Of a stretch of DNA of 5,235 bases, positions 1 to 5,149 are shown piece after piece. This DNA is from Propionibacteriales bacterium. Lineage in GTDB: Bacteria > Actinomycetota > Actinomycetes > Propionibacteriales > Propionibacteriaceae. Under the pieces are notes generated by a model. That model was not told where the DNA came from, made no database searches, and saw only the letters and a list, made by a program, of their open reading frames with translations. Position numbers and translations under genes: made by a program. The DNA is taken from positions 1 through 5,235 of the forward strand of contig JADGPB010000210.1 in NCBI GenBank assembly GCA_017882655.1, given 5' to 3'. Within the stretch, counting starts at the first letter, position 1. Every line of letters begins with the position of its first letter.

Positions 1-456
1 GGCAAGCGTCTCCCCCGTCGCGTCACGGAGATCGCGCTCGGATTCAAGAAGGCTCCCCACCTGCCGTTCACCGCCACCGACACCCTGGATCTCGGCCGGA
101 ACGCGCTCGTGATGCGGATCCAGCCCGACGAAGGCGTGACGCTTCGGTTCGGCGCGAAGGTCCCTGGCACCCAGATGGAGATCCGGGACGTCAACATGGA
201 CTTCGGCTACGGCGAATCGTTCACCGAGTCGTCTCCCGAGGCGTACGAGCGGCTGCTTCTGGACGTACTGCTCGGTGACCCGCCGCTGTTCCCGCAACAG
301 GAGGAGGTCGAGCTCGGCTGGCAGATCCTCGATCCTGTGCTCGACTACTGGGCGAGCCTCAAGACACCCCCCGAGGACTACGAGTCCGGGACGTGGGGCC
401 CAGCCAGCGCCCACGAGATGATCGCACGCGACGGCCACGCCTGGCGGCGGCCCTAG
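1..456 (+). CDS. zwf: Glucose-6-phosphate dehydrogenase, C-terminal part (5' end outside window)
   Basis: This is the last 151 codons of glucose-6-phosphate 1-dehydrogenase, which oxidises glucose 6-phosphate to 6-phosphogluconolactone with NADP+ reduction in the cytosol. The reading frame is open from base 1 and ends at TAG 454-456. The fragment starts GKRLPRRVTEIAL and continues with hallmarks of the G6PDH C-terminal domain: QPDEGVTLRFGAKVPGT near fragment residues 41-57, MDFGYG, then the SSPEAYERLLLDVLLGD stretch followed by LF and the EEVELGW..LDP segment. An internal ATG at 109 is not the start, because homology extends upstream of it. The N-terminal Rossmann domain and the catalytic His lie outside the window. 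The gene is followed after 7 nt by opcA, its usual partner. The tail ending GHAWRRP looks normal for actinobacterial Zwf. Identification is from remembered family sequence and is supported by the neighbours. Confidence 0.96.
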   Translation, partial: GKRLPRRVTEIALGFKKAPHLPFTATDTLDLGRNALVMRIQPDEGVTLRFGAKVPGTQMEIRDVNMDFGYGESFTESSPEAYERLLLDVLLGDPPLFPQQEEVELGWQILDPVLDYWASLKTPPEDYESGTWGPASAHEMIARDGHAWRRP

Positions 457-459
457 GAG
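455..459 (+). promoter_or_regulatory. Ribosome binding site of opcA
   Basis: AGGAG overlaps the zwf stop codon (TAG 454-456) and lies 4 nt before the opcA ATG at 464. It supports this start and suggests that translation of opcA is coupled to termination on zwf. Confidence 0.7.
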
Positions 460-463
460 ACCC

Positions 464-1546
464 ATGATCATCACGCTCACGCACACTGACACCACCGAGA
501 TCGCCAACGCGCTGCTCAAGGCACGCAGCCGTCTCGGCAGCGCCTCCGGCCTGGTGCTCACCCTCGTCGTGCCCGCGGAGCAGCGCTCGTTCGGGAAGGC
601 GTATGCAGCGGCACAGACCGCCGCGCGCGAACACCCCTGCCGTCTGGTGCTCGTCGTCAAGACCACCGGGAAGACCGATCGACTGGACGCGGAGATCCAC
701 CTTGCTGAGGACGTACCGGGCGAGGTCATCGTGCTCCGGCTGTCCGGCGAGGTCCGTGAGCACGCGGACTCGGTCGTACTGCCGATGCTGCTGCCTGACT
801 CGCCGGTCGTCATGTGGTGGCCGACCAACGCTCCTGACGCGCCTGGAGACGACATCCTCGGACAGCTCGCCGACCGCCGCATCACCGACGCGGCAAGCAC
901 CGCAGACCCCATCAAGACCCTGCAGATCCGAGCCCTTCACCACTCCTCCGGCGACACCGACCTCACCTGGACCCGGCTGACGCTGTGGCGAGCGCTGCTC
1001 ACCGCCGCGCTGGACCAGTATCCGATGCGCATCCTGTCCGCAACGGTCGTCGGTCCGCGCAACAACGCCCCGGCGGACCTCATGGCCGCGTGGCTGGAGA
1101 GCCGCCTGAAGGTCACGGTCACGCGCAAGGCCTCAGCCGGTCCCGGGATCACGTCGGTGGTGCTCGAGACCCCAGGTGGCGACATCGTCATCGCTCGCGA
1201 GGACGGCAGGACGGCGTCGTACGCGATCCCGGGCCAGCCGCGCCGTACGGTGGCACTCAAGAGGCGAGACATCAACGAGCTACTCACCGAAGAGCTCCGG
1301 CGCCTTGATCCCGACGACGTGTACGCCGCCGCGTTGGCTGCCCTGCTGTCCCGTGCGGGAAGGGCCGCGCCAGCCCAGCCCGAGCCCGTACGCAAACGCA
1401 AGGAGGCCGGCGCCATCGCGGCCGCCCGCGTCGCGAAGACGGGAGCCAGAGCGGGCAGCCGGAAGGCAGCGAGGGTGCAAGAGGCCCTGAGACGTCCGGA
1501 TCCGCCGCTTCCCACGCCTCACCACAACGCCGCGGACGCGTCATGA
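464..1546 (+). CDS. opcA: OpcA, glucose-6-phosphate dehydrogenase assembly/allosteric protein
   Basis: A 360-residue OpcA-family protein. In cyanobacteria and actinobacteria OpcA is needed for assembly or full activity of Zwf. It has no known catalytic activity of its own and should act in the cytosol bound to Zwf. The sequence shows the family blocks: HPCRLVLVV (residues 57-65), LPMLLPDSPVVMWWP (106-120) and DLTWTRLTLWRALLTAALD (166-184). The start at 464 follows an AGGAG only 7 nt after zwf. The stop TGA (1544-1546) overlaps the pgl start as ATGA, so zwf-opcA-pgl should be one transcript with coupled translation. The conserved body ends near residue 297. Residues about 298-345 form an Ala/Arg/Lys-rich, probably disordered basic tail, followed by a Pro/His-rich end. 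This makes the protein longer than the roughly 300-350 residues I recall for the family. The identity is secure; the role of the tail is unknown. Confidence 0.95.
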   Translation: MIITLTHTDTTEIANALLKARSRLGSASGLVLTLVVPAEQRSFGKAYAAAQTAAREHPCRLVLVVKTTGKTDRLDAEIHLAEDVPGEVIVLRLSGEVREHADSVVLPMLLPDSPVVMWWPTNAPDAPGDDILGQLADRRITDAASTADPIKTLQIRALHHSSGDTDLTWTRLTLWRALLTAALDQYPMRILSATVVGPRNNAPADLMAAWLESRLKVTVTRKASAGPGITSVVLETPGGDIVIAREDGRTASYAIPGQPRRTVALKRRDINELLTEELRRLDPDDVYAAALAALLSRAGRAAPAQPEPVRKRKEAGAIAAARVAKTGARAGSRKAARVQEALRRPDPPLPTPHHNAADAS

Positions 1547-2274
1547 GCGCCCGCGTCGTACGCCGTCTTCCCACCGCTGAGATGCTGGCCCAGGACGTGG
1601 CGGACTCGCTCGTGCGGCGCATCGAGAAGCTGCAGTCGGACGGCCGCATCGTCGAGCTGTGTCTGACCGGCGGGCGGGTCGCCAATCTCGCTTACGAGCA
1701 CCTGGCTCGCGTGGTCGGGAAATCGAAGGTCGATCCTGGGGCCCTCGAGCTGTGGTGGACCGACGAGGCGTTCGTCCCCACCGACGATCCGCGCCGGAAC
1801 TCGCTCCAGGCCCTGTCACGCCTCGCCGGCACGTTCCCGCTGTCCCCCGCGCGTACGCACCCGATGCCGTCGTCGGACGCCTCGGCGGATCCTGCGCAGG
1901 CGGCGTTGACGTACGGGACCGACTTCGCCGGCCGCATCATCGACATCTGCCTTCTCGGGCTCGGCGAGAACGGCCATGTGGCCGCTCTGCATCCGAATCA
2001 TCCCTCGGCCGAGCCGACGTCCGCGATCGCGGTCGGGGTCACCGATGCGCCAAAGCCACCCAGCGAGCAGGTCTCGTTGAGCCTCGCCACGATCAACAAG
2101 TCCAGAGAAGTCTGGATGCTGGCGACCGGCAAGGAGAAAGCGCGCGCGGTGGCGCGGACGTTCCGTGGCGATGCCACGACGATCTCGGCCCACGTGAGCG
2201 GCGTCGACCGTACGGTGTGGTTCCTCGATGAAGCCGCCGCTGCTGAGCTGCCGTTCCATTTCTGCCTGCTCTGA
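1543..2274 (+). CDS. pgl: 6-phosphogluconolactonase (Pgl/DevB type), divergent active-site region
   Basis: A 243-residue member of the 6-phosphogluconolactonase/NagB-like fold family. Members hydrolyse 6-phosphogluconolactone to 6-phosphogluconate, step two of the oxidative pentose-phosphate pathway. The length and motif order fit: a phosphate-loop LTGG (41-44), WWTDEAFVP..DPRRNS (71-87), the catalytic-His loop LLGLGENGH (137-145, His145 retained), PKPPSEQVSLSL (170-181) and TGKEKA (195-200). The C-terminal tail is LPFHFCLL. Several positions differ from the pattern I remember for the family: Arg45 where Ser/Thr follows LTGG, Ala76 where DER is usual, Asn143 where DGH is usual, and Gln176 where Arg precedes VSLT. 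The ATG overlaps the opcA stop (ATGA) and no clear Shine-Dalgarno precedes it, so translation is probably coupled to opcA. The position after zwf-opcA strongly supports the function. Activity in spite of the substitutions is inferred and not shown. Confidence 0.9.
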   Translation: MSARVVRRLPTAEMLAQDVADSLVRRIEKLQSDGRIVELCLTGGRVANLAYEHLARVVGKSKVDPGALELWWTDEAFVPTDDPRRNSLQALSRLAGTFPLSPARTHPMPSSDASADPAQAALTYGTDFAGRIIDICLLGLGENGHVAALHPNHPSAEPTSAIAVGVTDAPKPPSEQVSLSLATINKSREVWMLATGKEKARAVARTFRGDATTISAHVSGVDRTVWFLDEAAAAELPFHFCLL

Positions 2275-2281
2275 ACGCCAA

Positions 2282-2308
2282 AACGGCCGACCCCAGGGGT
2301 CGGCCGTT
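2282..2308. terminator. Bidirectional hairpin terminator between convergent pgl and rbpA
   Basis: AACGGCCGACCCC (2282-2294) is the exact reverse complement of 2296-2308, giving a stem of about 12 bp with a tiny CAG loop. It begins 7 nt after the pgl stop and lies 14 nt beyond the rbpA stop, in the 48-nt gap between converging genes. Read on the - strand the hairpin runs into TTTTGG, the better U-tract. On the + strand it is followed only by TTCGTGG. It is therefore probably used most efficiently for the rbpA side but could serve both, as is common in high-GC genomes where U-tracts are short. Confidence 0.88.
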
Positions 2309-2322
2309 CGTGGTGGTGAACG

Positions 2323-2679
2323 TCAGTAGATGACTTCGCCGCGGGCGCGGCGGTCACGCAGGCCCTGGAGCGCCTCCTCGAGGATCGTGCGGGCTTCAGC
2401 GCTGGTGCGCCGTTCCTTCACGTACGCGAGGTGCGTCTTGTAGGGCAGGATCTTCGGCGGAGGCGGCGGGTTCTCCGCATCCAGGTTGGCGGGCAGTCCG
2501 CAACGCGGACAATCCCATTCCCTCGGCACTTGGGCCTCGGCGGCGAACGCCGGGCGGGTCTCGTGCATGTTCGCGCAGAAGTACGAGACGTACAGGCGTG
2601 GGGCCGCGTCGCCCCGTTCGGCCTCCCCCATGGGGCCCGCACCGACGCGGCTGCCGCGAATGGCGCTACCTCCGGCCAC
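2323..2679 (-). CDS. rbpA: RbpA-family RNA polymerase-binding protein (divergent type, secG-linked)
   Basis: A 118-residue protein of the RbpA family. RbpA binds actinobacterial RNA polymerase and group 1/2 sigma factors and stabilises the open promoter complex. Seen here: an N-terminal tail with RGSRVGAG (8-15) and APRL (26-29), then a core with a likely zinc site of Cys35-x3-His39 and Cys57-x2-Cys60. A proline-rich linker (NPPPPPK, 70-76) leads to a C-terminal segment KTHLAYVKERRT (81-92) and a helix rich in Glu/Arg that matches the sigma-interaction region. The pair Arg90-Arg91 aligns with the sigma-contacting arginines of the M. tuberculosis protein. The start is GTG at 2679, preceded 7 nt upstream by GAGGAG (2687-2692); the frame continues further upstream, but into secG. 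Compared with canonical RbpA, the tail lacks the SYETDR segment and the DNA-contacting Arg79 position is Lys81. It may therefore be a second, paralogous family member. Family membership is secure; equivalence to the main RbpA is not. Confidence 0.85.
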   Translation of the reverse strand: MAGGSAIRGSRVGAGPMGEAERGDAAPRLYVSYFCANMHETRPAFAAEAQVPREWDCPRCGLPANLDAENPPPPPKILPYKTHLAYVKERRTSAEARTILEEALQGLRDRRARGEVIY

Positions 2680-2686
2680 AGTCAAT

Positions 2687-2692
2687 CTCCTC
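2687..2692 (-). promoter_or_regulatory. Ribosome binding site of rbpA, fixes the GTG start
   Basis: On the - strand GAGGAG is followed by 7 nt and then GTG at 2679. This is the only good Shine-Dalgarno in the secG-rbpA gap. It rules out the longer open frame reaching back to 2784, which would overlap the 3' end of secG. It gives a protein beginning (M)AGGSAIRGSR, consistent with homologues I remember. Confidence 0.8.
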
Positions 2693-2710
2693 GATCGTAG
2701 GTTGTTCTGG

Positions 2711-2726
2711 ACTCGTGAAACTCGTG
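2711..2726. repeat. Short direct repeat upstream of rbpA
   Basis: ACTCGTG occurs twice, at 2711-2717 and 2720-2726, separated by AA (9-bp period), within the 53-nt gap between secG and rbpA. A small operator or chance is equally possible. No known binding motif is recognised. Confidence 0.35.
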
Positions 2727-2732
2727 GTCTGG

Positions 2733-3017
2733 CTAGACGCCGAAGCGGTACATGATCAACAGCGCGACGATGCAGGCCAACCACAGCGACCCCACGATGA
2801 TCGTGATGCGGTCGAGGTTTCGCTCGGCGACGCTCGTGCCGCCCATGGCCGTCGACATGCCACCACCGAAGAGGTCGGACATGCCACCGCCCTTCCCCTT
2901 ATGAAGAAGGATGAACAGGGCCAGGATCACGCTGGTGATCACGAGGCCGATGGACACGCTGAGTACAGGCCAGGTGATCAAGGGGACGAGCAAATTCACC
3001 TGGACATCGTAACCCAC
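2733..3017 (-). CDS. secG: Preprotein translocase subunit SecG
   Basis: A small inner-membrane subunit of the SecYEG protein-export channel, which assists SecA-driven translocation. The 94 residues show the SecG layout: a first hydrophobic helix (about 18-39), a conserved cytoplasmic loop with HKGKGGGMSDLFGGG (39-53) and TSVAERNLDRIT (61-72), then a second helix (about 72-90) and a short RFGV end. The loop motif is diagnostic of SecG. The start is uncertain. GTG at 3017 has GAGGG 5 nt upstream (3023-3027). A second GTG at 2999 (codon 7) sits 6 nt after a -10-like TACGAT and would give 88 residues, nearer the usual 75-85. The gene follows tpiA after 117 nt and precedes rbpA by 53 nt on the same strand. 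It may be cotranscribed with the glycolytic genes or have its own promoter. Confidence 0.94.
   Translation of the reverse strand: MGYDVQVNLLVPLITWPVLSVSIGLVITSVILALFILLHKGKGGGMSDLFGGGMSTAMGGTSVAERNLDRITIIVGSLWLACIVALLIMYRFGV
3006..3011 (-). promoter_or_regulatory. Candidate -10 element for secG
   Basis: On the - strand TACGAT matches the actinobacterial TANNNT -10 pattern. Six bases separate it from GTG at 2999, the spacing expected for a leaderless transcript starting at that codon. No convincing -35 is seen at 16-19 nt upstream, where CTTCGG/TTCTTC is the best available. The element lies inside the coding frame if the GTG at 3017 is used, so the promoter and that longer start are competing readings. 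Tentative. Confidence 0.35.
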
Positions 3018-3039
3018 GGGTGCCCTCGCCGAAGAACTG

Positions 3040-3055
3040 GCCTCGCGACCGAGGC
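3040..3055. other. Small inverted repeat in the tpiA-secG gap
   Basis: GCCTCG and CGAGGC form a 6-bp stem around CGAC, 23 nt upstream of the secG GTG. No U-run follows on the - strand apart from a TTCTT stretch 4 nt beyond. It could be a weak attenuator, an RNA-processing element or chance in GC-rich DNA. Confidence 0.35.
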
Positions 3056-3081
3056 GATATCCGTGGCGCTGCGGGCGAACA

Positions 3082-3107
3082 TGGCGACGGCGCCGGGGCC
3101 TTCGCCA
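3082..3107. other. Imperfect hairpin downstream of tpiA
   Basis: TGGCGA (3082-3087) pairs with TCGCCA (3102-3107). After one mismatch GGC (3089-3091) pairs with GCC (3098-3100) around a 6-nt loop. It lies 27 nt beyond the tpiA stop on the - strand and has no U-tract. It is a candidate partial terminator or 3'-end stabiliser separating the glycolytic genes from secG. Such structures arise easily by chance at this base composition. Confidence 0.35.
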
Positions 3108-3134
3108 CCGACGCCGTCGACCCGCTAGCTACGA

Positions 3135-3914
3135 TCAGCCCTGGAACAGGACGATCTTGGAGAACTCCACCGCATCGAGGCTGGCGCCGCCCACAAGAGC
3201 ACCGTCGACGTCGGGCTGGCCCATGATGTCGACGACGTTGCTGGACTTGACCGAGCCGCCGTACTGGATCTTCACGGCTGCCGCTGCGCCCGCACCGAGA
3301 AGCTCGGAGACCTTGCCGCGGATAGCGCCGCAGACCTCCTGCGCGTCCGCCGGCGTGGCGACCTCGCCCGTACCGATGGCCCAGACCGGCTCGTACGCGA
3401 TGACGAGCGCGCCGACCTGCTCCGCGGTGAGACCCTCGAGGCAGGCGGTGACCTGTCCGAGGACGTGCGCAACGTGGGTGCCGGCCTTGCGGATCTCCAG
3501 CACCTCGCCGCAGCAGATGATCGGCGTCATGCCGGCAGCGATGACCGCCTTGGCCTTGGCGTTGATGACCTCGTCGGTCTCAGCGTGGTACTGACGGCGC
3601 TCCGAGTGGCCGACCACGACGTACGTGCAGCCGAGCTTGGCGAGCATGTCCGCCGAGATCTCGCCCGTGTACGCGCCGGAGGCGTGGGCGGAGACGTCCT
3701 GAGCGCCCCAGGCGATCGGGTACTTCTCCGCCTCGATGAGCGTCTGCACCGTACGGATGTCGGTGAACGGCACGATGACGGCCACCCCGGTCGTCGCCGG
3801 GTTGTACTTGTGGTCGACCAGGGTCCACGCGAGCTTCTGGACGAGTCCGGTCGCCTCGACGTGGTTGAGGTTCATCTTCCAGTTGCCCGCCATCAGCGGG
3901 GTACGGTTCGCCAT
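3135..3914 (-). CDS. tpiA: Triose-phosphate isomerase
   Basis: A cytosolic TIM-barrel enzyme of 259 residues interconverting dihydroxyacetone phosphate and glyceraldehyde 3-phosphate. All catalytic elements are present: Asn11 and Lys13 in GNWKMN (10-15), His103 in GHSERR (102-107), Glu175 in AYEPVWAIGTG (173-183, including the mobile loop 6), the phosphate-binding YGGSV (218-222) and GALVGGASL (238-246). The length is normal for the bacterial family. The ATG at 3914 is fixed by GGAAGG 7 nt upstream (3922-3927), which lies inside the last codons of pgk. Only 3 nt separate the pgk stop from this ATG, so the two are cotranscribed and probably translationally coupled. A minor oddity is CysCys at 134-135, where the family usually has Cys-Val/Ile before Gly-Glu. 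Nothing suggests damage, and the identification is essentially certain. Confidence 0.98.
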   Translation of the reverse strand: MANRTPLMAGNWKMNLNHVEATGLVQKLAWTLVDHKYNPATTGVAVIVPFTDIRTVQTLIEAEKYPIAWGAQDVSAHASGAYTGEISADMLAKLGCTYVVVGHSERRQYHAETDEVINAKAKAVIAAGMTPIICCGEVLEIRKAGTHVAHVLGQVTACLEGLTAEQVGALVIAYEPVWAIGTGEVATPADAQEVCGAIRGKVSELLGAGAAAAVKIQYGGSVKSSNVVDIMGQPDVDGALVGGASLDAVEFSKIVLFQG

Positions 3915-3917
3915 CGC

Positions 3918-5120
3918 TCAGCCTTCCAGCACGGACAGACCCGGAAGGGTCTTGCCCTCGAGGTACTCCAGCGACGCGCCGCCGCCGGTCGAGATGTGGC
4001 CGAACGCGTCGTCGGCGAAGCCGAGCTGACGTACAGCCGCTGCGGAGTCGCCGCCGCCGACGACCGTGAAGGCCTCGGTGTCGGCGAGCGCCGTGGCCAC
4101 GGCCTTCGTGCCAGCAGCAAGGGCTTCGATCTCGAACACGCCCATCGGGCCGTTCCAGAACACCGTCTTGGCGCCCAGGATCGCGGCGGCGAACAGCTTC
4201 TCGGTCTCCGGGCCGATGTCGAGTCCGGACTGGTCCGCCGGGATCTCGCTCGACGCGACGATCGAGACCTCGGAGACGGTACGGCCCGCGAAGTCGAACT
4301 CGGCTGCCACACGCGTGTCGACCGGCAGCAGGATCTGCTTGCCGGCCTGGGTGGCCTGCGCCAGGTAGCCCTTGCAGGCCTCGATGTTCTCGGCGTCGAG
4401 GATCGAGCCGCCGACCTCGTAGCCCTGGGCCGCGAGGAACGTGTAGCTCATGCCGCCGCCGACGACCAGCGTGTCGGCTACCTGCAGCAGGTTGTCGATG
4501 ACAGCGAGCTTGTCGGCCACCTTCGCCCCACCGAGGACGACCACGTACGGACGCTCGGGGTGCTGGGTGAGCTTCTTGAGGACCTCGACCTCTTTGGCGA
4601 CGAGCGAGCCGGCCGCGGACGGCAGGAGCTTCGCCACGTCGTAGACCGATGCCTGCTTGCGATGTACGACACCGAAGCCGTCGGAGACGAAGACGTCGGC
4701 CAATGCCGCGTACTGAGCAGCAAGAGCGCCGCGCTCGGCGTCGTCCTTGCTCTCCTCGCCCGGCTCGAAGCGGACGTTCTCGCACATGCCGATCTCGCCG
4801 TCGGCGAGTCCGGCAACCATGGCCTTCGCCGAGTCACCGACCACGTCGCCTGCCAGCTTCACCTCGGTGCCGAGCAGCTCGCCCAGCCGCGTGGCGGCCG
4901 GGGCGAGGCTGTACTTCGGGTTGAAGAGGCCCTTAGGACGGCCCAGGTGGGCCAGTACCACGACCTTCGCGCCGGCCTTGATCAGACCGGTGAGCGTCGG
5001 GAGCGCGGCGCGGATGCGCCCGTCGTCGGTGATGACGTCGCCGTCGAGCGGGACATTGAAATCACAGCGAATCAGGACGCGCTTTCCAGCGAGCGCGCCA
5101 AGGTCGGATACTGACCTCAC
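3918..5120 (-). CDS. pgk: Phosphoglycerate kinase
   Basis: A cytosolic two-domain glycolytic kinase of 400 residues. It transfers the acyl phosphate of 1,3-bisphosphoglycerate to ADP, giving ATP and 3-phosphoglycerate (reversible). The N-terminal substrate domain shows the signature IRCDFNVPLDG (17-27), AHLGRPKG (57-64), ENVRFEPGE (114-122) and GFGVVHRKQAS (148-158). The C-terminal nucleotide domain shows LGGAKVADK (196-204), GGGMSYTF (221-228), FWNGPMGVFE (321-330), VVGGGDSAA (353-361) and STGGGASLEYLEGKTLPG (377-394). The length is typical. The start is GTG at 5120, preceded 7 nt upstream by AGAAAGG (5128-5134). The gene follows gap by 29 nt and precedes tpiA by 3 nt, forming the classical gap-pgk-tpiA operon. 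No substitution at a catalytic position was noticed. Confidence 0.98.
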   Translation of the reverse strand: MRSVSDLGALAGKRVLIRCDFNVPLDGDVITDDGRIRAALPTLTGLIKAGAKVVVLAHLGRPKGLFNPKYSLAPAATRLGELLGTEVKLAGDVVGDSAKAMVAGLADGEIGMCENVRFEPGEESKDDAERGALAAQYAALADVFVSDGFGVVHRKQASVYDVAKLLPSAAGSLVAKEVEVLKKLTQHPERPYVVVLGGAKVADKLAVIDNLLQVADTLVVGGGMSYTFLAAQGYEVGGSILDAENIEACKGYLAQATQAGKQILLPVDTRVAAEFDFAGRTVSEVSIVASSEIPADQSGLDIGPETEKLFAAAILGAKTVFWNGPMGVFEIEALAAGTKAVATALADTEAFTVVGGGDSAAAVRQLGFADDAFGHISTGGGASLEYLEGKTLPGLSVLEG

Positions 5121-5127
5121 GTGAAGG

Positions 5128-5134
5128 CCTTTCT
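5128..5134 (-). promoter_or_regulatory. Ribosome binding site of pgk, fixes the GTG start
   Basis: AGAAAGG on the - strand lies 7 nt before GTG at 5120, in the 29-nt gap after gap. No ATG in frame lies near, so this site decides the start of Pgk as (M)RSVSDLG. Confidence 0.75.
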
Positions 5135-5149
5135 ACGAGTGGGAGCGGA

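Noticed and set aside
359..943. A 194-codon antisense frame opposite the zwf end and opcA
   Set aside because: It lies opposite well-supported genes, has shadow-type composition, and shows no conserved motif.
2680..2784. N-terminal extension of the RbpA frame back to 2784
   Set aside because: It would overlap the 3' end of secG and has no homology to the family. GAGGAG placed 7 nt before GTG 2679 gives a far better start.
2899..3108. A 69-codon - strand frame starting in the tpiA-secG gap
   Set aside because: It runs through secG in another frame, is Pro/Arg-rich, and has no good ribosome site. SecG in its own frame explains the region.
2598..3128. A 176-codon + strand frame across rbpA, secG and the tpiA-secG gap
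   Set aside because: It is antisense to SecG and RbpA, both of which show diagnostic motifs. It has no recognisable domain of its own.
3580..4785. A 401-codon open frame on the - strand overlapping pgk and tpiA
   Set aside because: It is a frame-shifted shadow of pgk/tpiA, extremely Arg-rich, with no ribosome site and no recognisable family.
3465..5114. A 549-codon open frame on the + strand opposite tpiA and pgk
   Set aside because: It is antisense to two certain genes. Its composition is Arg/Gly/Asp/Leu-rich and low in complexity, as expected from the complement of GC-rich codons, with no recognisable domain.
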